Shown piece after piece: positions 11,651-25,000 of a stretch of DNA of 64,000 bases. This DNA is from Cardinalis cardinalis. Taxonomy: Eukaryota > Chordata > Aves > Passeriformes > Cardinalidae. Position numbers and translations under genes: made by a program. How positions within the stretch are numbered: the first letter of the stretch is position 1; every line of letters begins with the position of its first letter. The stretch is from assembly GCA_014549065.1 (NCBI GenBank), contig JACDOX010000023.1:1677980-1741979 (forward strand). The letters are read 5' to 3'. Under the pieces are notes generated by a model. It worked only from the letters and a program-made list of their open reading frames with translations, had not been told where the DNA came from and searched no databases.

Positions 11651-14600
11651 AAGACTTTCCTCTTNTTTAGTCTCTATCGCTGTCTTTGGTGCTGTATTGC
11701 ATTTTAATATAAACCTCCCCCCACAACTGCCTCACCCCAGCCCTGTTAGATACTTGGCCTGGCTTTCATTAAAACACTAGTGCATGAATAGCTGTAAGTT
11801 CAGGGCTGGAGGGCATCTTTGCTAAAGCTTGAATCTTTGGTAAATAACTTTCTGCACTTTTGGAAGTGTTAAAAGTAACTAAGCATCTAATGAAAANGTA
11901 GCTGAATAACAGAGTTAGTCAAACTACTCCCACTAGCCTTTTNTTGTTAGTAGGGGTAAATAAATTGTAAATGTTTTTTCAGTCATTATGTATTTTTGGC
12001 AGGTCAGACTTCCTATCATGTGTGTGTAGGTTCACAGGGCTAAAGAATATAGTGCTGGTGTAGATTGCCCTGTCTAGCTATCAAAAGCAACAGGTTTGGT
12101 AGGATAAATTAGGTTTTGCCTCCAGTCCAAACAGGCTGGGCTACAAAAATGACAGTGTCAGAGCAACAGTTGGCTTAGTCACACAATGCACTGCTATATA
12201 GCCAGCATTTCTTGTTTTCATTTCACTTTCCTTTGTTTTAGAGACAAAAAAGGAAGCNCTTGGGGAAAAAGACTTCCAAGTTTAGTGCTTGACCAAAGCT
12301 GCCTGACTCTGGCCTCAGCAGCCTTTATTGACTGAACTTTTACATTTCTTTCTCTCTGTGTAACATTGACACTGGCACCTCTGTCCTGCCACAGAGCCAG
12401 TACCAAACAAGCCNTAGTGCAGGGCAACAAGCTTTCTCACACTGCCCTTCCAGCTGTTGAAGAGTCATCTGGCATGGACTGTCCCTAGGGTTAATAGATA
12501 AATCTCTCTGTACAGTGATAAACATACAGAGTCTGCCCTTTGACTGCCCAGTTATGTGTTACTCTGTGCTGTGTGGATTCTATTTTAGGAAATGGTTTGA
12601 GGCCACCAAACTGTTCTTCACNTGGAAGCAAAAGCAGCTCTACTGTAATTTAAAATCTGTGGCCTGTACCAGGGACTGATGGAGCTGTGCTGTGGATGGC
12701 AGTGGGGATGGGTTGGGTTCAGGCAATGGCAGCTCCTCTGTCAGGTGCCAGGTGTTTCTGCTTCCCCCACTCCTGCTCCACTGGGCTGTGCTGGCTGAGG
12801 GCAGCCCAGCTCCTGAGCCAGCTGTACCAGACATCTCATTTCAGTGCTCTGTTCTTAGGGAGAAGGAACAGTGATATCCTCATCAGGCATAATAATATGT
12901 GAAGCATGAAGAAGCTGTAGTGAATAAAATACTCCCTGCATTTACAGAGCAACTTAAAAATTATTGCTGCAAAGGACACTTTTCAGTTTAATATTACTGG
13001 CCCCAAATTAGACTGTATTGCTCTTGCTAAAAGGGCCATTTCTCTTTGCTTCAGTAATTTGAGGAAGGATCGCATAAAAAGATCAGAAAAAAAGAAGAAA
13101 GAAATGAAGACTACACTAGGTATTTTATCTAAGGTGCTTTGGTACTGCATATCAGTGGTGTATGGCAAAATATTTTTAAGANTTCATAGCATATTAGAGT
13201 TCTGCAGTCCTGCAGAGTATGACACACTGCCTTCTTTCTTTTGCTCTTTATACTGAACTATAAGAACAGCTGTATGGGTTCCTGAAGCAGCAAGTCAAAT
13301 ATTTTGCTTTTAAGGTCACTTTTGTTATCACATATGGTGTCGTAAGGAAGTTTCCAACTTAGTTTCAAAATAGCTTTGGCAGGACACACAATTCAAGCCA
13401 AGAAAGTCTCCTCCTCTTTTTCCCAGCTTCTGTCAACACCAAGTCAAGGGTCGGCAACCTAAATCCAGCTCATATGTAGTTGGCTAGCTCATTTTTCTAT
13501 TTTTCCAGGGACAAAACCAGACTTTGCTACTAAGATAAAGGCCCTCCCTTCCTGCAGTGACAGGTCTAGAGACCCTCTTCTCAGGTGCATTGCATAACCT
13601 AGACTTTTGCTTTCTGTGCTTGGGTCAGACGTGCACCATTTATTTCAGTTTAAAAAAACCTAATACTCCCAACATGTCTGGTTTGTTCTTTTGACACAGT
13701 TTCTTAGCAGGATTTCACTTGTCAGCTAGAAAGGTCAGATAAATGATAAATCTTTANTGGAATAAACTGCACTGTGTTAAATACTTACAATGTAGCTCAC
13801 CTTTTTGTAATAACCAGTCTATGTTTTTCTCAGGCTANATGTAATGTGTTTTGCCATAAATAGGTCCTTATAGGCTTTTTGTGTGTCTATTCCAAAAATA
13901 GAAGCAGGGATACAAATTGTGTTCTCTGTCCTTTTTCCTACCTTTGAAGAATCTCTGTGGACTGAAGGATCACTAATATTCAGGAACAGTCATATTCAGG
14001 ACAGGTACNCATCATTGTCCCAATGGATCTGACTAACTGTAAGTAAATCTTCATGCAAGATGAGGCTCTTTTCCCCCCACTCATCAGGCAGCTGAATTTG
14101 GATATGAGTACTGGATGCAGGAGCCTTGAAGTTTCCTTGCATGTGGTCAGACTCAAGCAGCTTCCTCTGGACTTTCAAAGACTGCTTGAAGATCTACCTT
14201 TTTTTTCCTCCCTAGATTTCAGTCATGCTACTGTTTCAGATGTTTTTACTTGGAGGAACAAGCTGTTCATTGATATGTGGGTTTTCTCTTTTCTTCTACC
14301 AACCAGCTGATTAATTTTCCCCAGACACCTTCAATANTGCAGCAGTTTTGTCAGATATGTAAGACTGAAACTATTCATACAGTGTCTACTTTTCATTCAC
14401 AATTGCTCAGCTAGAGNGTCATAGAGACAAAGCCTAGTTCTCAGAGAAAGTGAGAATCAAAGTGATCAAGAGGTGCCCTGAATTTTTTAATTTGACAAAT
14501 TACCGATAATGCAGGACAAAGAACATCACCAAGTTCTGTNAAAAATCAACTGTATAAAAACTGAAGTGCAGCAGCCAAACACTGAAAAAAACAGCTGAAA

Positions 14601-17600
14601 CTGGGTGCAAAAGGAAGGAGGTNTAGGAAGAGAAAAGACAGAAGGTGTTGAGGAAGATAATAGGTAGTGGCAGAGTTAATTTGTAAAACGCCATCTTTTT
14701 AAAAGGAAAAAAGCAAAAACNGGAGAAAAAAAGGGAGAAAAGAAGGAAGGGGGTTGCTATAGTGAGAGTAATCTTACAACCTAATGTGTGAGTGTTCTCA
14801 AAAGACTGGATGTTCCAGTTCAGTGAAGCAAGATGGCCCCCTGCAGCATTGTTAGCCCCCTCACAAAACAATTCCTCTTCATCTAGGAGCGTCACTGTAC
14901 AAAACACTAACAGAACTGCTGTGGTTTACCATTAGTATCGCTCAAAACACGAGGTAAACATTCTTTGCATTAAAACAACAGTCAAAAATAGAAGTCCTCA
15001 GTTACCAACTTTGCTCCCACTGCTTCCGAATGCCTCCTGTGTGGTTCTGGTGTGAGACTGAAAAAAAATTGGGTTTAGAGTATTATCTCAGAACCCCCAG
15101 GAAACAAAACTCCTTTCTCAAACTCATGTGGTAAAGATTGTGATAGAGTAATAGTAAAGACGGAAAAGAAAGTGTTGCTGGAGTTGTGAAGCCAGGCAAG
15201 AAGTAAAACATCATGAATAAGAAGGTAAACTTCAGAAAAATAGCATTGGAGTAGGAATATTGATGTGTATTTTGTGCATGAGGAGCTTTTTATTTCTCCC
15301 ATCCTATTGCATTTCTCTGACAGTGAGAATGAGACAGGATGCTTTTTTGAAAATAAGTTTTTATAATATATTGGTATATTGGCAACACTTGGGCTCTCAG
15401 GTTTTCACATTCTTTTCAATGACACAACAAAACACCATAAATTCTGTGCTTTGTGACAGCACAACAATTACATTCTTTACCACTTGTACATATTGTGGAG
15501 TTGTACTAAATATTAATTGTGGCTGATAAAATACAGCAAAATGCAGAACTTAGTTTATTTAGCTGTTATACAGGAATTTGCTGTTAGCTTCCCTCTGAAG
15601 TACATGAGACTTCTTGGGCTGCCATCTGCAACTTAAAGCATCATCCAGGTCACACATTGCAAAAGCTGGGAAAAGGAGAGGAGAACCAGACAAAAAGCGA
15701 ATCAAATATTTTCTTAGTTAAATACAGCAGTTCATAAGGTTCATGAAGTCAAGCAAATTCCTTTCCTAGTCCTGTTTTCTCTCCCTCTCCCCTGCTTTGT
15801 ATACCTCCATGATTTCTGTCACTATTATTTGCAAGACAGTAACACTCTGCCTAGTGCTTGACAGAGAATGGGCCAGAAGTAAAATTGTTAGAAGAGAAGG
15901 CTGTCTTATAATAATTCTAATTCAGGCTTTAGCTGGTTCCAACCTAACTCTGAAAATCAAAAATGGACTTGGGAAGTCTGAATGATGGTAAAATTTAGTA
16001 AAAATTAATTTCTTTGCCTTCCAATGCTGAACTTAACGCATCACTCACAAAAACCCACCCAAGCTCTAAGGAATCAGTGTTGTGAGGTCTGTGTGGCCTT
16101 CTACAGACTGCTTTGGTGTGAGAGCTTGGGTTGTTTTTGACCCTGTGACACTGAATGGCCAAGAGCTTCCATGCAAGGACAATGGTGCTGTTAGTGCCCA
16201 TTACTAAAAGCCTTCTTGTTTCTTTCAACTGCACTCAGGCCTCCTAAACAATGAAAGAAATCCATACATCATTAATAAGGAGATTTAATTTAAATTCTGC
16301 TCTAAGAGAATTCTCAGATATTCCCATCAATTTTTTTTTTTTAAGTAAAAATTGTTGGAGTCTGATGTAAGGCAGAACCTTAATGTAGAGAAGTGCTGGG
16401 CCTCATTTAGAAATGCCTGGAAACTAGTGGGAATTAGAGCAAAGGAAAGCAGTACTGGCAACCATTGAGCAGCTCCCATGGAATGAAATCTTGTTGAGCA
16501 TGGGGATATGTCAGCTAGTAAAAAAGTCTTCCCATTAAGTAATTTCTTGTGAGCCAAGGCATTTTATTACTTTTACATTTCTAATGATGGTAACTTTATT
16601 TTTATTGTGACTGCATGTAATCAGTATTTCTAACAGCCATTTGTCACTCAAAATGGCCTAATTTTCGTTAGAAAAGGGAATTGCTAAATTCTGACAGAAG
16701 ATGATGTGAAACAAAATGGAGCAGGATAGCCCATATTCACTTTTGTAGTGAAAGATTGTTAATATAGACATCATTTTTTTTTAATCATGAACACTCAGTA
16801 CAATTAAAAATCAGTCAGTACAAAACAGTCAGGGCTGTTTGTNACTTGAAAATAATGTGAGTTGACTTTGCCTCAGCTCTATCTCTACTGTCAGTGGAAC
16901 CTATCACATGAGGAATGAATCCTGATTAGGGGTTTCAGAAGGTTTTATTCTGCTGTCACTTTGGATTTGAAGGCATTCTTCATTTTGGAATTTTTAGGAA
17001 TGTAAATAACAACACAGGATTTCACAGAAACTTCTAAGTTGGTCTGTATTGCTTGAGAGTTTGGTTTATATTGCTAAATCAATCCATCTGCCAGAACAAG
17101 GCCAGAAATTACTAAGGATGCCTTCATTGTATATATATAATGTCTTTCAATGTTGAAAACAGATTTTAGTGCATATGTAATCCAGAATGAGCTAGCATAC
17201 TAATGATTAGGTGGAAAACAACACTTGTATCATGCTCATTCTTCACAGATTTCAACAGTCATGGTAAGGTTTTCATTTGGTGTGTTTTGGTTACCTGTCA
17301 GATTGTTTCTCTCTCCATCTGTCCACATATGTANCTATCTGTGCACACACAGAGAAATGTATATAAATGTATTTAGAGAGAGAAAACTTGGAAAAGAAAT
17401 TCATCTGCTAATGCTATTAAATTTAATTGAATGTTTTGGAATTAGCTATTCTGTAGTTAAGCTACACTACTTCAGAGTCAAATTTGNATTTTGGCAGATA
17501 GAAATTTTGTTATGTAAACTGGATTCTCAGTCTAAATGCAGTTCTTGTACAGCTCATGCAATGCTCATTTTAAGTTGGGTGATCCAACTTACTCATAAAA

Positions 17601-18139
17601 AAGTTATAGATATAAATATAGATACAGTTATAAATAAATTGATTTAAAAAATAAGAAAAAAATCAAATATATTACAAATAGCTCCTCAGGTCTGCTCACG
17701 GTGTATTATGGCTTCCAAAGAAGGTAGCTGCAAAAAAATTCAGAGATTTCTTTAAGGTGTATTCTTTTATCCCAGGCTCCCTGATCTCTGTAAAACTGAG
17801 CAGGGTCTTATCAAAGATGTTATATTCACTTTAAAGATTCTTACATTCTTTTGCCGGTGCTTCTAACATGACACAACCTCAGGCATTGGTGGAAACTTCT
17901 GTTTTGAGGGGTTTGTGGCAGTCATCTCTATGTCAAATTTTCAAACTGTACCTAGTAAGTACATGATTGCTTTACATAGCAGTGAAATGTGATTTCTTTC
18001 CCATAAATATTTAGGCAGCAATACCNAATATCAGTTTAAAACAGGAAATTAAAGATTGTTGTTTTGGGGTTTAATTTGTTTTGAAAATTTAGGATAGGAA
18101 AAAGTATATATGCTTGTGACGATGAAATACTTCCTTGGA
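11651..18139. other. Long non-coding stretch
   Basis: No gene or transposon is recognised. A purine-rich run (14586-14756) inflates one conceptual ORF on the minus strand. A block at 16.56-16.72 kb with AAAATGGCC and TAATTTTCG words could be conserved, but this is not strong enough to call. The phrase GGGTCGGCAACC near 13449 resembles a hAT-type terminal repeat; without a partner it was not accepted. Confidence 0.6.
14586..14756 (+). repeat. Purine-rich low-complexity stretch
   Basis: About 170 bp biased to A and G on the plus strand, most strongly at 14696-14752, where GAAAA and GGAAGG units follow one another. It has no coding meaning. Confidence 0.65.
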
Positions 18140-18560
18140 ATTTGGGTACGTTGACATTAGCATTTCTGTGTGGGTCAGNGCTGTGCTTTTAAGGACTCCC
18201 TTGCTTGTTGCCAGCTACCATGTGCTGGTTCACATCAGAGGCTCCACAAACTGGATTCTTTTAGGATGTCATTAAGCCAGGAGATGCAAATATAATACAC
18301 TCCAAGCCACCAACTGGCAAATCAATTCACACTCGAATATCCTTTGAATGCATAAATAAGTTCATGTTGAGCATGTACAAGTCCTTTCTATGTTTGTTTT
18401 TACAAATATTTGAACAACTGTGCCTCATTAGCTAGAACAGTACCAGAGCCTCCATCACAAACTCACTTGAATGAATATGCATGAAATCACCATTAGTTTT
18501 GCATTTAGAGTAATTATTCTGCACACATATTTAACCGGAAAACGGACAGNAAAGAAATCA
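18140..18560. promoter_or_regulatory. Candidate conserved non-coding element with octamer sites
   Basis: This is a complex, non-repetitive segment with a perfect octamer ATGCAAAT (18284-18291), ATATGCATG and TTTTGCATTTAGAG words (about 18477-18510), CATTAGC and TAATTATTC homeodomain-type words, and TTAACCGG near 18532. Stop codons interrupt every frame, so coding is excluded. The texture matches deeply conserved vertebrate enhancers, but this is inference without alignment. Confidence 0.35.
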
Positions 18561-20929
18561 CTCATCTCATTTCCTTGAGCTCAAGTGAGAAAGGTATTTC
18601 AGACCTGATTTTCTGCTGCTTTGCATCTTCTATGTTTCTGCAAAATGAGTGTGAAACATTATCCATTCTGTTTTGAAAACATTTCACAACAATGAACAAT
18701 GCTCTTTCAGTAAGTAGTTATGGTATTCATCTGTCTGTATCTAATTCTTGCTTATGCTTAGAATGTAAACTTTTGAGAACTGGGACATACCATACTGGTA
18801 CCATGCCGTGCAGAGTGGGATCTTGTTCAGTGTCTGGAACTCCTGTGCACTTTTGCAATATTGCAGGGTAGTTTTGCAATGCTCAAGATGTGAAAGATTC
18901 AGTTATCTCACATTTCGAATGTTGTACATTATAGAGGATATTTGTAATCAAACTGTATGTTCGTGTAAGGGTCAAGNGAATTCTGTCAGTTGAGCAAAGG
19001 TCAATCAGAGATCTTAACTCCATGAGCAGAAAGAAAGGGAAAATATACTGAGTAAGACAGGAGTTGGGAATTATTACCTATGCTCTTGTAAGTACATGTG
19101 AGGCGACATTGTGATCATGTTATACCATGACCAAAAATGGCGATTTTAGTATGGGAAATATTATTTTCTGCTCTGTCCCTTCCTCCTCTCCTTCTCCAGC
19201 CCCATGGCTTTGTTCTTTGCCATTCAGTGTTTTGGTTCAAGTTAATTAAAGATTCCTGTTGCAGCCTCCTGGAGTGAAATTCTGGCAGTATGCCCAGAGC
19301 TGCCATAGTCACATGGAAGCAGCCCCTCCAGTGAGCTCCATAATGTCTCTTAGAAACTATACAAAGAGGAAGAAAGAAACTGAATCCAGATGGAATGGGA
19401 AATCAGATATTTCTTCCATTTGTGTTGAAATCTGTGAAGACTGCCCCATAGGTTGAAAGAGAAGACAATTCACATACTCTGCAGTCTCAGGGAAAAGCAT
19501 GTTTTCTCCCCACCCCTCCACCCTCCATTGAAGAGGAATCTGTGAGAAAGCTTACAGTGAGACTGCAAACTCAGTAATGCAAAGCATGTTTTCCCAANTC
19601 TGCTTTACCCTGCTAGCTATAGAAAGGTGTAGGATAGACCTGTCAGGGGAACACAAAAAACAAAACAAAGGAATCAAAAGAGTGACTCAGGCAGACAAAG
19701 ACTCTTCCTAATGACAGGTTTATGAGAGAATTTGATATCCAAACCAACATTTTTGACACACAATTCATAGTGAAAAGAGGACTTAAGGCATTTTAAATGC
19801 CCCAAAGGAGAATAAACATGTCTAACACTCTGAGCAATAACCACATCCTCAACTGCTTGTTGTTAAAAGGCACATTAAAAAGATTACAAAAATGTATAGT
19901 ACGTAGCCATTTCTTGGATCTCACATGCATAACGAANATCAGAAATATCCCAGGAGGAGCGCAGACATCGCACATTTTGTGTTTGTGAGTCTTCAGTGCT
20001 TGGTTCTTAAAACGTAGCACTGCACTTGGTTGGTAGTTACTGAGTTAGTGGATTAACAGCAGTAACTTTAGAAATCAAAAGTGTGGATAATTGCAAATAT
20101 GCTTTATACATAAATTACAGTTTGCTTCCTGGCAGATTTGTGTTCATCAGGGATATTCTGGAATTTGGTTGGGGAAAGGAATAAAACTTGGATCTACCTG
20201 CAGTATTGCTTGGTTTCTCTAAGCATTTTATTTTACTATCAACAATTTAATTTGTTGCTCTCTGAAGGCCTGTTTAATTTTTCAGGGTTTTTGTTGCTTA
20301 TGGGTGGGAGGTACATGAAGACTAAACTTTGCCCAGGGCCACTGAGGGAAAGAAGTATTAACAGTTGATTTCTATGTCAAAGGACTNATTTTAAATTTTA
20401 AAATACCTAGACAGAGTGATTGCTTGGCTGAGAACAACCTGTTGCAACTCAAGAGATACTCATTTGAAGTACAGGCTTTGGGCAGAGGTTATGATTCAAG
20501 GTTTTAGCTGACAGTTTAGTGCAATACTTCAGGTGAAATGAACCTGATAATTGCAGTGCAAATTTCCCCAAATAGCAGGTTGACTGAAATAGCTCTGGTA
20601 CCCTGTGACTAATTGGGTGGTTTTGTTTTGTTACCATATTTTTTTTTTTCCNTAAGAAACAAAAATGGTCCAAACCTCTGTCCAGGTGAAAGGGGTAATA
20701 GATATGTGCTGATACGTGTGTTTCTTGCCCTTTCAAACCTTTGAAGCCAGGCTGAGGTCAGATTACTCAAGCAGAACAGCTCTGTTGACAAACATGTGGT
20801 CTTCAAACAACAATCCCAGTATGAGAGGTGCTGCTAATTTAAAATAACAGAGGGGAAGGGGGGAAAAAAAGTAAAAAGAAAAAAAAAATAGAGGGAAAAC
20901 CAGCACCAGTCAACACNAAATCCAACCCA
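18561..20929. other. AT-rich non-coding DNA
   Basis: Nothing is recognised apart from an A-rich low-complexity stretch at about 20838-20900. ORFs are short and interrupted. Confidence 0.6.
20838..20900 (+). repeat. A-rich low-complexity stretch
   Basis: Runs of A and G, including ten consecutive A residues near 20880. It is simple sequence that borders the GC-richer block to its right. Confidence 0.75.
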
Positions 20930-21300
20930 ACTGCCACCTTCCCTGCTAGCGTCCCTTTGTGAGCCTGCCTTCCCCACCGAGTGAATCAGCTATGGTTGGG
21001 GTTAAATGGGTAGCTTTTGTCTCCTCACAATGGCTGAGAGTGACAGGTTGAGCTAAATGATTTACTGGTGGAGATGATTTGAAGGACAGAGCCAGGCAGC
21101 CTTGGGAACACACGCACAAGAAAAGGACAGTAGCGAATCAGCCTCTCCTCCCCCTCCCGCTTTCATGGTTTTGACTGAAAGATCACAGAGTGAGGCTCTG
21201 ACAGACACAAGGACCATTGAGAAGCTATTTTTATTACTTATCTATGGCAGCCTTGCTTTGCTGAGAACAGACCTAAGGTTAATTAACCTTACTTTTTTTC
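20930..21300. promoter_or_regulatory. Left shoulder of GC-rich block, possible regulatory DNA
   Basis: Mixed-composition sequence with CACAATGG (SOX-like, near 21027), GTGACAGG (MEIS/TGIF-like), AAATGATTTA and a 16-bp perfect palindrome AAGGTTAATTAACCTT (21275-21290). The palindrome contains a homeodomain TTAATTAA core. One 16-bp palindrome is expected by chance in a window this size. A regulatory role is suggested only by proximity to the CpG island. Confidence 0.25.
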
Positions 21301-21479
21301 TTTTTTTCCTCCCTCTTTTTTTTTTTTTAAAGTTGTTGTTTTTTGCATTGGGTATGTGAGCCTGTAAGTGGGCCGGGTCACATGCCATGGGCAAAGGGAA
21401 AGTCTCTGTGTGAGACTTGAGCACAAGAAAGCTCAACAAACTCGTCCCTAGCCAAAACAAAGCTTTCCACAGAGCAAGG

Positions 21480-21730
21480 CAGTGCGGCGGGGCCNCGGCG
21501 GAGGCAGCTGCTCGGAGCAGAGCCGTCCCAGCTGTTGTCAATTGGAATGTGCTAGAAGCAGAGCTCCCCGCCCCGCTACGCTGCTCTGGGGCGGCGGTAC
21601 CCAGCGCTAATATGGATCCCAGATTGTTTCCTGAGCACCGTTTGATCTGGCTGTGTGGNCAGGCATGAACTCGGTTGTCGGGACGCGGGACGTACAGGCG
21701 CGCTCGTTTGCCCATCCTCCCCAGGCGCAG
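21480..21730. promoter_or_regulatory. Short CpG island, candidate promoter
   Basis: My hand count finds about 22 CpG in about 250 bp at roughly 60% G+C, an observed/expected ratio near 0.9. Flanks are CpG-poor, so the island has probably stayed unmethylated in the germ line. It includes CAGCTGTTGTCAATTGG (E-box plus CCAAT in reverse), GGCGGCGG and CGCGGGACG. No TATA box is evident, as is usual for CpG-island promoters. No exon with a known protein follows on either strand; a 174-codon minus-strand ORF crosses the island but ends in low-complexity lysines and matches nothing I know. It could be the promoter of a long non-coding RNA, an alternative first exon of a distant gene, or an orphan island. 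Confidence 0.45.
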
Positions 21731-22060
21731 GCCTGGCAAGCAGGGACACCATGGTGAGCTGGCCATGGGCCTCAGCTCTGCCTCAGGACTCTTCTCTGCC
21801 TGGGCAGTTCAAGAAACACAGCTGAGGCAGGGAAGGGGCGCAACAGAGAGCGGCTGAGAAGCCCTGTTGGCCACCATGCTCCCCAGCACCTATCCAGGGC
21901 ACCGGCGGATCCTGCATTGGCTGGCCAGCCCAACAAGCCCAGGCACCATCAGCAAGGAGCTCACCCTGCTCCGTGCACCAGCAGAACTCCAAGGCAGCAG
22001 GTAGAACAGGACCTGGCCTGTAAAGGGCAGCAGAGGTGGCCACACTCCAGCCTCCCCGTT
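21731..22060. other. GC-rich right shoulder of the CpG island
   Basis: G+C stays high but CpG frequency drops compared with the island. Short ORFs on both strands reflect composition. No protein similarity is recognised. It could be the first exon or 5' untranslated region if the island is a promoter. Confidence 0.35.
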
Positions 22061-25000
22061 AGGGTATGTGATGGTCCCTTCAGCAGTTTCACTCTGAGAA
22101 TTTGAGAGGAGAAGTGTAAACTTTTCTTAGTAAGAAAAGGAACTTTTCAGACAGTTGCTGTGAATTAGTCTGAAAAGAGCCAGAAGGCAGTCCATAGAAG
22201 ACCTGAAGGTTGGGTTTATAGATAAAACAGAACTCATAAGAGATGTATTACTCAAAAGAGCAGCGCTCTCTTTCTGTTCCGTATTTCATTTGGTGTATGA
22301 TTTGTGAGCTATTCCTCAAGTGCATCCTGTCGTAGGTTATAACCTGCAATTGTCATGTCAATATTCAGTTCTGAGAAATAGCTTGAAACAGCAAAAATTC
22401 TACAAGTACTACCACAAAAAAAAAAAGAAAAAGAAAAGTAATTTTACTACTGCCTACTACCTAATGGAATCCCAGACCCTGTGAATCACNTCTTGTGAAT
22501 GTGCATCAAAGCTCTATTACAATATATTCAGCTATATCTCAGATATCTTAACTAGTTAAGGAAGNGGTTTGAACAGTAAGACCCACAGTGTATAATTAGA
22601 CATAGCTTTTTTGTTGGCTAGCTTCAAATTGTATTCTCATTTTCATAATAATTTTTATGAAAACTTGTAGTTATTCAAAAGAAAAAACATGACTATGGAA
22701 GCATCATGGCAAAGCAGCATTTCATATCCAAAATCTTGTAAGATATGACTTAAAAAAATGGAAGTATCTATAAAATGGGGAATACGGAGAACNGAAGTGT
22801 TTGGTGTTAGTCTCTTGTACTGTAGAGTTGCAGTAATGTGCAGTTGCAGTGTGCTGTCACATGGTGTATTTCTAATGGCCTCTTGAATACTCAGTTGCAA
22901 ATAAACACCTCTGTTTTAAAATACAAATAGCAAAACAAACTAAATCTAAAAATAAAAGAAGGAANTATGGTATTTTTTTATTCTATGAAAGACAGCGGTG
23001 TTTGCTAAAGATAAAACAACTCTAAAAAAGCTTACCTGACAGGCTTCCAAATATGGATTTGCCACTGTAGAGATTATGGAAGGTGCAAACAGAAGAAGGA
23101 AACTTTCTCTTCCATTTACTTCCAGCCATAATCACTGTCCCTGTCCTAGCATGCATGAGGAGTGTTGGGATTGCTTCCTTCCTGAAATCCCAGGAGAGAA
23201 AGTGTGCTTTAGTACACGCTGAGTACTNCAAGGAAAAAGTTTAGTAAGGGATATTCTTGATTGGCTCTGTNCTAACAGATCTTTCCATTATAATTTTCAT
23301 CTGTTTCTGTCATTGATTTTCTGATTCTTTTCCAAGCCCTTCTCTCTTTCAGCCTCCACACCTAAAGTCCCAGTTATGCTGCTATAAACATCACCTTCCC
23401 TAGAGCTGTGTACACAGTACTCTTGTAGGACATAAAAAGGACATATCATCCTTTGTATGTTGAGCCCTGCTTTAAAAAGTGCCTCCCATAAGTGGTGAAG
23501 TTTATAGAGTGCTTTAAAAATTAGAGGAAAAAACCTCTTATATATTGCATAGGATGAAAGAGTCGATTTGAAGCTNAAGAGTGACCCTTCTAAAGCCAGG
23601 GCTGACAATAACAATGATGTTTGCTCCAAGTTAGAAGTGTCATTTACATTTGGTTCTCACCTTACTTTTTATTGTGCANGAAATTAGCATAAAATTCCTC
23701 CTTTTTAAGTGTTTACTAGTGTTGATATGTCCTGTCCCTTCTTGTTCTGTGATTTTTCTCCTTACCCGCACTTTTGTTTCCTGCCGTTCTGTCTTTCACC
23801 TGCCTTTTCTCTGACTCCTTTACATTTCCTTGTCNCATAATCCTCATGAGTCACTCCAGCTGTAATAGGGTTTAGAACTTACAGGGATTAAGGTATTTGG
23901 CTCTGAAGGTAAAGAGGGAAAAACTATATAAGGGTGGGAAAGGATGCAAGGGCTCCATTTGATTCCTTATTTTCGTGCTCTGCCGGTAGCATCACAGTTC
24001 TGCTGCCTCTCTCCTGGTTTTTCTGTGTCTGAGCATTCATACTTTGGCTAGCCTGGCCTGAGTGACTAGATATCATCTACTGGCTAAGAAAAGTATGGAA
24101 TAGGACAGTGTTGGGTCACCCAAAGGGGGAGCAAAATGGAGAACCTGCGTTCAGGGGTCAGAGGAGAGTGTGGGCTGCATGGTCTCTGTACTGCAGCTAC
24201 CACCAAACAGCTGGGCAACAGAGTCTCCTCCAGCCACTTGGCACTCTCCAGTGGCACTGGGTGGCCTCTGATGCTGACATGGGACATGTGGGTTGGTTTG
24301 TTCATTCCAGCAGGGCACAACCCTGGAGCACAGCTTGGAGCCAGCACTTAGTTCTTGGGGAACACCAGCCACTTAGTTTCTTCCCATGCTCAACAATTAA
24401 TTCCTTCTAACAGACCTTTCAAAAGCCTTTCTTTACATTACAATTCTTCCATTGCTTGGTAAGAGCTTACGTCACATCACAAGACCAAAAAGCACAGTGT
24501 GGCTTAGTGTAACTTGACCCTGATCTGGCATTTCTTTGTGATGTGTCATGTCAGAAATGTAAAGAAAACAACATTGTCCCTTTCCTATTCGTTTGGGCAG
24601 CAGTGGCCACTACAGGTTGGCTTTACCTTCTGCCTGGAAGATGTGTGTGGTTGAAAAGACTAACAAGGATTCTGTGCTGGAAGTAGGAGAAGTTTATGAA
24701 GCTTTACATACATTTTGGAGAGCTGAATGTCAGCAGCAAGTGTGCTCTGAGTTAGTGCTGCTGGGATGGTTGCAGAGAAGCTGGCACTTGCAATTCCTGT
24801 GACTTGAGAACAAAAAGTGATGAAGGATACTATGATAAAGTACTGTTTTGTAATGTCTGTACACTCTATTTTTTGACCTATTTAATTTCAAGTCCTTTCA
24901 AATAAGCATTTTCCAAAATGGATTTGAGACAGCTAAAAAGGCTAAAATTAGCCTTAAAAATGGTATGAGTAAGAAATTCTAGAGCATCCTAGGCCTTGAA

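Noticed and set aside
13447..13465. hAT-like terminal phrase GGGTCGGCAACC
   Set aside because: Only a 12-base resemblance. No opposite terminal repeat or 8-bp target duplication was found nearby.
17225..17647. 140-codon plus-strand ORF
   Set aside because: AT-rich codon content, no similarity, and two undetermined residues that may hide stops.
21242..21766. 174-codon minus-strand ORF across the CpG island
   Set aside because: It matches no known family, contains two undetermined residues and ends in a lysine/arginine-rich low-complexity tail from a poly(T) run. GC-rich DNA has few stop codons, so length alone is not evidence.
22547..22560. 14-bp palindrome CTTAACTAGTTAAG
   Set aside because: About four perfect 14-bp palindromes are expected by chance in a window this size.
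23925..23932. TATATAAG box
   Set aside because: Isolated TATA words are common in AT-rich DNA. No exon or known gene follows.
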